A stretch of DNA of 64,000 bases, taken from contig CAZIUG010000003.1 of NCBI GenBank assembly GCA_964542645.1, positions 1 through 64,000 of the forward strand, given 5' to 3'. A program made the translations under genes and the position numbers. The notes beneath the pieces are model-generated. The model was given only the letters and a program-made list of their open reading frames with translations, was not told where the DNA came from and searched no databases. This DNA is from Moanibacter sp964542645. Its GTDB lineage: Bacteria > Verrucomicrobiota > Verrucomicrobiia > Opitutales > UBA2987. The stretch's first letter is position 1, and every line of letters begins with the position of its first letter. Below, one piece after another: positions 31,819 to 40,159 of the stretch.

Positions 31819-34727
31819 AAGACCGATTACCGAAACAGCTCTATGAACTTATCGACCGGAGTCAACCGGTACAGTTCTCTTTTGAAGGACGAAGTTACCA
31901 AGGGTATGAAGGGGATACGATTAGTTCTGCGCTTTGGGCTAACGGAGTGCGAGTTTTGGGACGCAGTTTCAAGTACCATCGGCCACGCGGTATCTTTAGC
32001 ATGGCTGACATCGATTGCAATGCGATGATGGAGTCGGCTGATGAGACAAATATACGAGGTGATATCACACCAATTGAAAAAGGTATGGACTTATGGGCGG
32101 TGAACACGCGTGGTGGTGTGGATAGCGATATGCTGGGTATACTGGATCGATTTAGCGCGTTCACGCCTGTCGGATTCTACTACAAGGCATTTCATACTCC
32201 GAGGAGGCTATTCCCCTTTTACGAAAGGGGAATTAGAAAGATCGCTGGATTGGGTGAGGTTAATACCCTCAAGCGTAATCAATCGTCACCAAAGGAATAT
32301 GGGGTTTGTGATCTTTTGGTGATTGGTGCGGGGCCTTCAGGTTTATCGGCTGCGGTTTCGGCGGGTGCGGCGGGTGCCCGCGTTGTCCTGGTGGACGAAA
32401 GCCCAGTAGCAGGGGGGAGTTTTCTCCGTCGGCATGTTGACGACGGGCGGCTGGACGAATTGCGGCGGCAAGTCGATCAGAGTCCAAGGATCAAATTGAT
32501 AGCACCGGCTTTGGCAGCTGGCTATTATTCTGACCATTGGGTTGCTTTGGTAGAGAAGACTCGGCTCACAAAAATGCGAGCTAGAGCGGTGGTAATGGCA
32601 ACAGGTTGCTACGAGCAGCCGGCTGTTTTCCGCAATAATGATTTGCCTGGTGTCATGCTGACGTCTGCTGCTCAAAGGCTGATCCAGCTTTACGCCGTAA
32701 AACCCTTTGCGTGTCCAGTGATCCTGACGGCCAACACTGGTGGCTATGAAGCGGCGATTCAGTTTACCAGGAAAGGTATCAAAGTAGCTGCAATAGTCGA
32801 TCTCCGTCCTGATGGTGCTGATACGCTAGGAGAGGATGAGCTGAACAAAAGCGGAGTTGTCGTTCATAAGGGAAGCGTTGTTTTAGAAGCCCTTCCAGGC
32901 CCTGGAAAGAAATCGGTAGTAGGAGTGAAAATAAGCCGTATTCTCGAGGATGGTACTACAGTCTCTGAAAAGTGGAAGCGGATAGAGTGTGACGGTATTG
33001 CTATGAGCGTAGGTTGGACTCCGGCCGATGGGCTTTTGAGGCAGGCAGGCATCAAAATGGAATACAATCATAAATACGAACGGTTTGTCCCGGAGTCGAT
33101 ACCGTCCGGAGTTTATGTGGCGGGTTCGGTCAATGGTATATTTGGATTGGAAAAAAGAGTGGAAGACGGCCGGAATGCTGGTCTGGAAGCAGCACAATGG
33201 TGCGGATTTTCAGGTGGCCAGGGACTTGCAAAACGGACCGAAAGAGAGGAACGCTCATGGAGCCATGCATACCCGATATTCAGTCATCCCCGAGGGAAGT
33301 GTTTTGTTGATTTTGATGAAGATGTAACCTTAAAGGACATAGAGAATGCTCATTCCGAAGGCTTTGATACTCCGGAGCTACTCAAACGGTATGCAACGAT
33401 TGGAATGGGGCCTAGTCAGGGTAAACATTCCAACCTTATCGCTCTGAGAATCCTCGTTCGACTGAGAGGAGAGAGTATGGCCGGTATACAAAATACAACT
33501 GCGCGGCCATTTGTCAGTCCGGTAAGATTAGGGGTCCTGGCAGGTAGAAACTTTACTCCTATTCGTCGCACATCGGCGCAACCCTATCACAAGGCTAGCG
33601 GAGCGAAGTTCATGGATGCGGGTAATTGGAAACGGCCGGAGTTCTTCGCGGTACAAGGGAAGTCACGGGAAGCATGTATCTATTCTGAAGCCAAAAATGT
33701 TCGAAAGAGAGCGGGCCTGATTGATCTCGGAACTCTGGGAAAGATTGAAGCGAGTGGCCCCAACGTGGTGGAATTCCTGGAACGCATATATACTGGCGTG
33801 GTTAAACGAATGACAGTTGGCACGACTCGTTACGGAGTTTTGTGCGATGAATCGGGTGTGGTGATCGATGATGGTATCGTAGGTCGATTGGCTGATAATC
33901 GGTTCTATCTCAGCACCACGACGACTGGCGCGGACGGGATCTATCGCATGATGCAGCGTTGTATAATCGAGTGGAAGATGAATGTGAGCTTGTTCAATGC
34001 GACTAGTCACTATTTCGCCTGTAACGTCGCTGGGCCAAGGTCAATCGATATCCTACAAAGCCTCACCGACGTGGATTTAGATTCAAAGTCCTTTCCTTAT
34101 CTTGGCTTGCGAGAGGGCAAAGTGGCAGGGGTTCCAGCACGTCTTTCGCGTGTTGGGTTCGTGGGAGAAATGGGTTTCGAGATTCACCTTAATGCGGATG
34201 GAGGACTGCATGCCTGGAATGCGATAATGGAAACGGGTAGGAAATTTGGGATAAGGCCCTTCGGAGTCGAAGCACAGCGTCTCTTACGCTTGGAAAAGGG
34301 CCACCTAATCGTCGGTCAGGATACAGACGGGTTAGCAAATCCGTTCGAGGTCGGTTTAAACTGGGCGATCAGGATGAACAAGCCTTTCTTTGTAGGTAAA
34401 AGAAGTCTAATGATTTTAAAAAAGAAGGAGCCTTTACGCGAATTAGTGGGTTTTGTTCTTCCCCCTGACAGTAGGCAGTCACTTCCCAAAGAATGTAATC
34501 TCGTCATCCATAAAGGAGAAATCACCGGCCGTGTAACAAGTATTGGTCGAAGTCCTGCGCTGGGTCATCCTATCGGCCTGGCATATGTGGCTCCTTTCCA
34601 GAAAGAACCTGGTTCGCAGCTGGATATTAAACTCGATGATGGGGATATGATTCAAGCTACTGTGGCCGCGATTCCTTTCCTTGATCCTGATAATGACCGA
34701 CAGAAACCAAGTAGTTCGATTATGTAA
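31815..34727 (+). CDS. soxA: Sarcosine oxidase-type alpha subunit
   Basis: 970 residues, the size of heterotetrameric SoxA. In order: an N-terminal ferredoxin-like fold without cluster cysteines (about 15-100, YQGYEGDTISSALWANG, SFKYHRPRGIF), a dinucleotide-binding domain (VIGAGPSGLSAA about 171-182) with a second nucleotide motif near 300, a middle domain, and a C-terminal GcvT-like folate domain (about 590-960, with GVVIDDGIVGRL and PFGVEAQRLLRLEKGH). The folate domain takes the methyl-derived C1 unit to give methylene-THF. Also similar to MgdC of N-methylglutamate dehydrogenase. 121 bases separate it from soxG. Confidence 0.9.
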   Translation: MKDRLPKQLYELIDRSQPVQFSFEGRSYQGYEGDTISSALWANGVRVLGRSFKYHRPRGIFSMADIDCNAMMESADETNIRGDITPIEKGMDLWAVNTRGGVDSDMLGILDRFSAFTPVGFYYKAFHTPRRLFPFYERGIRKIAGLGEVNTLKRNQSSPKEYGVCDLLVIGAGPSGLSAAVSAGAAGARVVLVDESPVAGGSFLRRHVDDGRLDELRRQVDQSPRIKLIAPALAAGYYSDHWVALVEKTRLTKMRARAVVMATGCYEQPAVFRNNDLPGVMLTSAAQRLIQLYAVKPFACPVILTANTGGYEAAIQFTRKGIKVAAIVDLRPDGADTLGEDELNKSGVVVHKGSVVLEALPGPGKKSVVGVKISRILEDGTTVSEKWKRIECDGIAMSVGWTPADGLLRQAGIKMEYNHKYERFVPESIPSGVYVAGSVNGIFGLEKRVEDGRNAGLEAAQWCGFSGGQGLAKRTEREERSWSHAYPIFSHPRGKCFVDFDEDVTLKDIENAHSEGFDTPELLKRYATIGMGPSQGKHSNLIALRILVRLRGESMAGIQNTTARPFVSPVRLGVLAGRNFTPIRRTSAQPYHKASGAKFMDAGNWKRPEFFAVQGKSREACIYSEAKNVRKRAGLIDLGTLGKIEASGPNVVEFLERIYTGVVKRMTVGTTRYGVLCDESGVVIDDGIVGRLADNRFYLSTTTTGADGIYRMMQRCIIEWKMNVSLFNATSHYFACNVAGPRSIDILQSLTDVDLDSKSFPYLGLREGKVAGVPARLSRVGFVGEMGFEIHLNADGGLHAWNAIMETGRKFGIRPFGVEAQRLLRLEKGHLIVGQDTDGLANPFEVGLNWAIRMNKPFFVGKRSLMILKKKEPLRELVGFVLPPDSRQSLPKECNLVIHKGEITGRVTSIGRSPALGHPIGLAYVAPFQKEPGSQLDIKLDDGDMIQATVAAIPFLDPDNDRQKPSSSIM

Positions 34728-34848
34728 TATGCCATTATGGTGTTTATATACTCAGGCCTCAAATAAGGCGTGTAGAAATATACCCGGAGAACTGAAAGCT
34801 GAAACTGGAAATTCATGAATTAGCTTCAACTCTTCATCAAGATTCGAC
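34728..34848. repeat. Short imperfect heptamer repeats between soxA and soxG
   Basis: At about 34791-34812 three imperfect seven-base units related to CTGAAAG/CTGAAAC/TGGAAAT follow each other. A similar series (GCCTGAA, GCCTGAA, ATCTGAA) occurs at 42455-42475. Both are intergenic. Too short to define a known element. Confidence 0.3.
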
Positions 34849-35526
34849 ATGGATAATAGCAAAGGAAGTTCCTACCCCCGAACCAGTCCCTTACGGAGCG
34901 AATGGGAAACAATGAATCCCATTCTGGGCGAGTATTTCGCTATGTCCGTTCCTGAGCAATTTCATAGCATTGAGAGAGAGAGGGAATATTTAAAGGATCT
35001 TGCTCTATGTGACTTCAGTGTTTTCCCAAAAATTGGAATAAAAGGAGAAGGAGCAACTGAATGGTTGGAACAGCAGGGAATTAGGATCCCTAAGGGAATA
35101 TACCAATATTTGACTATTCCGAATAACGGGTTAGTGGTTCGGTTGGATCATCACGAGTACTTCCTCGAGGAAGGGTTCGAGGGTGTGACTGTCAAACGGC
35201 TATCCGATGTAGTTGGGGAGGAAACTGGGAGGGTCTTCTATTTTAACCGACAGGATGCTAGTCTCCTTCTCTGCGGGAACCGAGCACTCGATGTCTTGCA
35301 ACAGAGTTGTTCCTTTGATTTTTCTAAAAATGTGAGCAATCTAATAATGACCCAAGTCGCAGGTGTATCTTGCATGGTTTTACCCATGACGGATGGGTTT
35401 ATTTCAGGTTTCAGAATCTGGTTGATACCTAGTTACGCAATTTACCTATGGAGAGTGCTATTCGAAATTGTAAGAGATTGTAATGGGCACGCTGTTGGCA
35501 TGGGGAGTTTAAGAGCTTTCACTTAA
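34849..35526 (+). CDS. soxG: Sarcosine oxidase-type gamma subunit
   Basis: 225 residues of a divergent SoxG-like protein. It resembles a shrunken GcvT fold: LALCDFSVFPKIGIKGEGATEWLEQQG (about 51-77) and the later DASLLLCGNRALDVLQQSC and PMTDGFISGFRIWLIPSYA. Gamma subunits pack against alpha and beta and lack their own cofactor. Sequence conservation is low in this subunit generally, so position after soxBDA carries much of the argument. Start ATG 34849; a 38-base gap leads to the glutamine-synthetase-type gene. Confidence 0.75.
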   Translation: MDNSKGSSYPRTSPLRSEWETMNPILGEYFAMSVPEQFHSIEREREYLKDLALCDFSVFPKIGIKGEGATEWLEQQGIRIPKGIYQYLTIPNNGLVVRLDHHEYFLEEGFEGVTVKRLSDVVGEETGRVFYFNRQDASLLLCGNRALDVLQQSCSFDFSKNVSNLIMTQVAGVSCMVLPMTDGFISGFRIWLIPSYAIYLWRVLFEIVRDCNGHAVGMGSLRAFT

Positions 35527-35563
35527 TTAAATGAAAAACTACAAACAATAGTGCTAGAACGTT

Positions 35564-36919
35564 ATGATAGGTAATGAGAATGTAATGACGATTAAAGAGG
35601 CCAAGCAGTTCCTCGAAGAGAACGAAATAAAGTTCGTTCTCGCTCAATTCGTGGATGTCCACGGAGTTGCGAAAACAAAGGCCGTTCCCGTAGCTCACTT
35701 TGAAGACATTTTGACAGATGGAGCTGGATTCGCTGGATTCGCGGTTTGGGGATTAGGGCAGGAGCCACACGACCCGGATTTCATGGCAATTGGTGATCTC
35801 AGCACGCTCTCTCTCGTTCCCTGGCAACCTGGATTTTCCAGGATTGTTTGTGATGGACGAGTAAACGGGGAACCTTGGCCTTTTGACACACGTTACATTC
35901 TGTCCCAACAGGTTAACAGGATGACCGATAAAGGATGGATATTCAACACCGGACTTGAGCCTGAATTCATGCTCCTAGTGAAAAACGAAGACGGATCAGT
36001 GAGGCCGGCCGAAGAGAGCGACCAGTTGGATAAGCCTTGTTACGACTACAAGGGGTTGTCTCGGAGTCGGGGATTCATTGAGAAATTAGTTGATTCACTC
36101 CTAACGGTGGGGTTTGACGTCTACCAGGTTGACCATGAAGACGCGAATGGGCAATTCGAAATAAATTTTACTTACACCGATGCTATGACTTCGGCTGATC
36201 GCTATGTTTTCTTCCGAATGGCGGCTGGTGAGATTGCGCGTGAATTCGGGGTCATCTGTTCCTTTATGCCTAAGCCTATGGCCACGAGAACAGGCAGCGG
36301 TATGCATATACATTGTTCGATTGACGATGGAAACGGCATTTCACTATTTGGGGATGACTCCGATAAGAATGGACTAGGTCTTTCGGAACTGGCCTATCAT
36401 TTTCTTGGAGGCTTATTTGAACATGCTGCCGCCCTAACCGCTCTTGTTGCTCCCTCAGTGAACTCCTATAAGCGATTGGTAGTTGGAAGGGCGCTCTCCG
36501 GTGCCACTTGGGCTCCTGCGTATATCTCCTACGGCAATAACAATCGCACCACTATGGTTCGGGTTCCCTATGGGCACCTTGAGCTTCGGCTGAGTGATTC
36601 GAGTTGTAATCCATATCTGGCCACAGCAGCTGTCATCTGTGCCGGACTCGATGGGATCGATCGCAAGCTCGATCCGGGCAAGCCGCAGAACTTTAATCAT
36701 TACAATTATTCGTTGGATGAGATTCGGAGGTTGGGCATAGGAATACTTCCCCAGTCCTTGAAAGAGGCGATCAATGCACTGGAAGCAGATACGCTTTTTA
36801 GCCAACAGTTAGGCAGCGAATTCATCCAAGAATTCATAGAAGTAAAAAATATGGAGTGGGTCGAGTACGAGCGACATGTTTCGAGGTGGGAGATTGAACG
36901 CTACCTCGAATACTTCTAG
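35564..36919 (+). CDS. Type III glutamine synthetase / gamma-glutamylmethylamide synthetase-like
   Basis: 451 residues. N-terminal beta-grasp domain (about 10-105, KFVLAQFVDVHGVAKTKAVP) and a catalytic domain with GLEPEFMLL, DHEDANGQFEINFTYTDAM, FMPKPMATRTGSGMHIHCS, VNSYKRLV and NRTTMVRVP, so the metal and glutamate/ATP sites of the fold are present. The length and these motifs fit the GlnT/GmaS branch (TIGR03105-like), which includes enzymes joining glutamate to ammonia or methylamine, rather than housekeeping GlnA. As last gene of the run it may capture ammonia or methylamine released upstream. No mgsABC genes for the N-methylglutamate pathway are here. Two start codons (35564, 35585) are possible. 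Confidence 0.8.
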   Translation: MIGNENVMTIKEAKQFLEENEIKFVLAQFVDVHGVAKTKAVPVAHFEDILTDGAGFAGFAVWGLGQEPHDPDFMAIGDLSTLSLVPWQPGFSRIVCDGRVNGEPWPFDTRYILSQQVNRMTDKGWIFNTGLEPEFMLLVKNEDGSVRPAEESDQLDKPCYDYKGLSRSRGFIEKLVDSLLTVGFDVYQVDHEDANGQFEINFTYTDAMTSADRYVFFRMAAGEIAREFGVICSFMPKPMATRTGSGMHIHCSIDDGNGISLFGDDSDKNGLGLSELAYHFLGGLFEHAAALTALVAPSVNSYKRLVVGRALSGATWAPAYISYGNNNRTTMVRVPYGHLELRLSDSSCNPYLATAAVICAGLDGIDRKLDPGKPQNFNHYNYSLDEIRRLGIGILPQSLKEAINALEADTLFSQQLGSEFIQEFIEVKNMEWVEYERHVSRWEIERYLEYF

Positions 36920-37060
36920 AAGAAGGGCTTGAGAATATTGTGGATATCTTAAAGGAGGAATCTAGAGAAGTTTTCAAGGGCTCGAGTCTAAGCGGGAACT
37001 GGTTCCAGACTAGACGCCTCGGAGATACTTACAGCACGGGATGCGGTCGAGGCTTTCAGA

Positions 37061-38281
37061 TTAAAGAATCCCACGAATCCGCCTAAGTCCCTCTTCGACA
37101 TTCTCCCTGCTGTTAAAGGCGCTAATTCTGATATGACCCTCGCCGCAGAATCCGAAACCCGCGCCCGGTGTGCAAACAACTCCAGCTTCGTTGAGTAGTC
37201 GGTCGAAGAATTCCCAAGAATCACCGCCCACGTTGATCCAAACATAAGGCGAATTCTCCCCTCCTACACACGAGAAGCCAGCATCTCCCATGGCCTTGCC
37301 TATCAGCCTAGCGTTCGCCATGTAATAGTTAACAAGCTCTCGGACCTGTTGCTTCCCATCCTGTGAGTAGACTGCCTCGGCAGCCCGTTGCACCGGGTAG
37401 GAGACTCCGTTGAATTTAGTGGCATAGCGGCGACTCCAAAGAGCGTGTAAGGATTGCTCTTTTCCTTTTGCATCGATTGCGAAAAGATCTTTTGGAACGA
37501 CTGTAAAAGCGCATCTAACGCCAGTGAAACCGGCATTTTTGGAGTAACTGCGAAACTCAATCGCAACCTTTCGGGCACCGTCGATTTCATAAATCGAATG
37601 GGGCAATGATTTGTCGGCGATAAAAGCTTCATAAGCTGCATCAAAGAGGATGATTGACTGATTTCTGAGGGCGTACTGAACCCACATTTCAAGTTGTTCT
37701 CGCGTAGCCGTAGCGCCGGTTGGATTATTAGGGAAACAGAGATAGATTAGGTCGACCTTGAAATCTGGAACTTCGGGGATGTAATCATTTTGCGGAGTTG
37801 ATTCAAGATATGTAATCCCCCTATATTTCCCGTTCTCATTGATTCCGGATCGGCCAGCCATGACATTAGAATCAATGTAGACGGGGTAGACCGGATCGGG
37901 AATCGCGATTCGAGTTTCAAGGGAAAAGATCTCCTGAATATTTCCGGTGTCGCACTTTGCTCCGTCACTAAGGAAAATTTCATCGCTAGAAATCGGTGCA
38001 TCATGCAACTTAAAATCGTTCTCCACGATTGCCTCACGAATAAAGGAATATCCGGGGGTATCGTCGTATCCTCGGAAGGTTGACCGATCTCCCATCTCAT
38101 CAACTGCCTTGTGAAAAGCATCTCGGCAGGCCTTTGGGAGGGGCTCAGTAACATCTCCGATCCCTAGGCGGACAACGGGTTGTCCAGGATGTCTTTCTTC
38201 ATAAGCCAGGATTCGATCCGCTATATCCTTGAATAGGTAGGATGTCTTCAGCTTTAGGAAGTTCTCATTGATTTTTGTCAT
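37061..38281 (-). CDS. dapL: LL-diaminopimelate aminotransferase
   Basis: PLP enzyme that converts tetrahydrodipicolinate directly to LL-diaminopimelate for lysine and peptidoglycan. 406 residues from the ATG at 38281; an upstream TTG would add 19 residues without similarity. Opening MTKINENFLKLKTSYLFKDI, the RLGIGDVTEPLP segment, FRGYDDTPGYSFIREAI and the PLP-lysine SYSKNAGFTGVRCAF identify DapL over other class I aminotransferases. DapL is typical of plants, Chlamydiae and other PVC bacteria, which supports the taxonomic reading. Convergent with the glutamine-synthetase-type gene; a ten-base palindrome (36913-36922) spans the latter's stop. Confidence 0.93.
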   Translation of the reverse strand: MTKINENFLKLKTSYLFKDIADRILAYEERHPGQPVVRLGIGDVTEPLPKACRDAFHKAVDEMGDRSTFRGYDDTPGYSFIREAIVENDFKLHDAPISSDEIFLSDGAKCDTGNIQEIFSLETRIAIPDPVYPVYIDSNVMAGRSGINENGKYRGITYLESTPQNDYIPEVPDFKVDLIYLCFPNNPTGATATREQLEMWVQYALRNQSIILFDAAYEAFIADKSLPHSIYEIDGARKVAIEFRSYSKNAGFTGVRCAFTVVPKDLFAIDAKGKEQSLHALWSRRYATKFNGVSYPVQRAAEAVYSQDGKQQVRELVNYYMANARLIGKAMGDAGFSCVGGENSPYVWINVGGDSWEFFDRLLNEAGVVCTPGAGFGFCGEGHIRISAFNSRENVEEGLRRIRGIL

Positions 38282-38447
38282 GACGGGTTCTTTTCTTAGG
38301 GGAATCTGGGGGACGCGGGAGCGACTAACAAGCTTCAAGTCGGATAGATATCTAAACAGTACGCAAACCCAAGAGAATTATTGGGCTGAATCAAATGGAT
38401 TTAGAGTCCATCCTTGTTTCTGACTGGAGCATGTTTACAGTGTCTTT

Positions 38448-39203
38448 ATGGGTTATGATGAATTGCTGGATGTTGCTGAAGATGCTGCACGGAACGCGGG
38501 AGCTTTGTTGCGAAAAGAAGTTGAAGAGCTTCGATTGGTCAAATTCGAAGACAGGAGAGATGTTAAACTTAAAGCTGATTTTGAATCAGAGACCCTAATT
38601 CGATTGTCGCTTGAAAGGTCAACAGGGTTGCCAATTATCGGTGAGGAAGAAGGGGGAGACGCGAGCCTTTATAAGCGAGACGAGCTTTACTGGGTGATTG
38701 ATCCACTCGACGGCACCCAGAATTACTTGCGCGAGATTCCTCAGACTTGTGTCAGTATCGGTTTGATGCGGGGAGCGAATGCGGAGGCTGGAGTGGTCTA
38801 CGACTTTAATCGAGATGAGATATTCACAGCGACGCAGGATGATCCTCTGAGAATCGACGGTAGGAAAATTGAACCTTGCTGGGAGAAGGTTCCAGAGAGA
38901 GCGATTCTCGCGATGGGATTTGCTGCTGAAGGGATGTATAGTAAAGGGAATTTAACGGATTTTATCACGCGAACGCAGCGCTTTAAAAAAACCCGCCAAA
39001 TTGGTAGCGCTGCGCTCTGCTTGGCCTACGTAGCGGCCGGCCGGTTTGATGCCTATTGCGAGGAGGGTATCAAGCTGTGGGACATTGCTGCTGGCGTTGC
39101 GCTTGTCGAATCTGTTGGTGGTCTGGTCAAACTGCAGCCAATCTCAGATTTGCCACTTACCTATAGTATCTGGGCCGCAGCGGACGAATGCCTGATTTTT
39201 TGA
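38448..39203 (+). CDS. Inositol monophosphatase-family phosphatase
   Basis: 251 residues. Metal-binding motifs of the family are present: GEEEGG (about 65-70), WVIDPLDGTQNYLREIP (about 82-98) and the C-terminal LWDIAAGVALVESVGG. The family removes phosphate from inositol phosphates, PAP (CysQ) or histidinol phosphate (HisN). HisN is possible since his genes are in the window, but no motif decides it. Divergent from dapL and convergent with the protease gene downstream. Confidence 0.85.
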   Translation: MGYDELLDVAEDAARNAGALLRKEVEELRLVKFEDRRDVKLKADFESETLIRLSLERSTGLPIIGEEEGGDASLYKRDELYWVIDPLDGTQNYLREIPQTCVSIGLMRGANAEAGVVYDFNRDEIFTATQDDPLRIDGRKIEPCWEKVPERAILAMGFAAEGMYSKGNLTDFITRTQRFKKTRQIGSAALCLAYVAAGRFDAYCEEGIKLWDIAAGVALVESVGGLVKLQPISDLPLTYSIWAAADECLIF

Positions 39204-39344
39204 TTTCGGATCGGAGTGTTTTTAATGACTTTTAATGCGCAGGTTCTGATTGGGCTCACAGCTTGCCTTTCGTTGTAGTACGGGTTATCCAAGATTCTAA
39301 ATACTACTAAGGGAACCTTTTCTTTTAGCGGGGTGCATTTCCGC

Positions 39345-40010
39345 TTAATCGCGCGAGAGAAGGAAGAGATATGCTAGATTCCCAATCGATGCTACGAATG
39401 CTGCTACGTAAGTGAGACTGGCGGCATTAAGAGTTTGGTTCACTCCAGATACTTCATCTGGTCCGATAATTCCGAGGGTGGCGAGCTCTGCTTTTGCCCG
39501 GCGGCTGGCATCGAACTCAACCGGTAAGGTCACGAGTTGGAAGATGGAGAGGACTAGGTAAACTAGAACTCCTAGCTTGATCAGCCCCAACATCCCGAAA
39601 AAGAACCCCCCGATGATGACAAATGGAAGTAAGCTGGAAGCAAAATTCGTGATTGGGATCAGGCTCATTCTAAGCTTTAAAGCCTTGTAACCGACGGCGT
39701 GCTGTATGGCATGTCCTGCTTCGTGGGCAGCGACACCGACAGCTGCGAGATTAGTTCCGGCATAGTTTTCTTCGCTCAACGCCAATCTTTTGTGAATTGG
39801 GTCGTAATGATCCGTTAGGCGGCCAGGTATCGCCACGATTTCGACGTCATCGATTCCCGCATTCTGCATTACGTATTGGGCTGCCTCTTTTCCTGAAATG
39901 CGGCTTCTCGCCAGTATACTGGAATTACGCTTATACGTCCCCCGTACCTTCATTTGAGCCCAGATCCCTAGTATCAGCGGTACTCCAATTAAAATGAACC
40001 AAATACCCAT
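39345..40010 (-). CDS. YugP-like zinc-dependent membrane protease
   Basis: 221 residues, family DUF2268/Zn_peptidase_2 (YugP). The HEAGH zinc motif lies at about residues 96-100 within VGVAAHEAGHAIQHA, and a membrane segment opens the protein (about 1-18) with two or three more between 117 and 160 and one at the C-terminus. The segment LPVEFDASRRAKAEL, conserved in the family, supplies the third metal ligand (Glu). Function in protein quality control is presumed, not proven. Stands alone. Confidence 0.88.
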   Translation of the reverse strand: MGIWFILIGVPLILGIWAQMKVRGTYKRNSSILARSRISGKEAAQYVMQNAGIDDVEIVAIPGRLTDHYDPIHKRLALSEENYAGTNLAAVGVAAHEAGHAIQHAVGYKALKLRMSLIPITNFASSLLPFVIIGGFFFGMLGLIKLGVLVYLVLSIFQLVTLPVEFDASRRAKAELATLGIIGPDEVSGVNQTLNAASLTYVAAFVASIGNLAYLFLLSRD

Positions 40011-40159
40011 AACTATCCTTTGCCGAATTTTATGTTAGGATCAGTATATATTCTTAAATACGGTATTAGCAAGTCCGGTTCTATCTCTGTGCCTACTGGA
40101 ATAATGAAGATCTAGCTGTCGAATTCGCACTAGCTTTGTAAAGAAGCCCACTAATAGAG

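Noticed and set aside
30258..35526. soxBDAG as N-methylglutamate dehydrogenase (mgdABCD)
   Set aside because: Not excluded by sequence, but no mgsABC is nearby, and GcvT-GlyA and fhs fit sarcosine better; kept as an alternative only.
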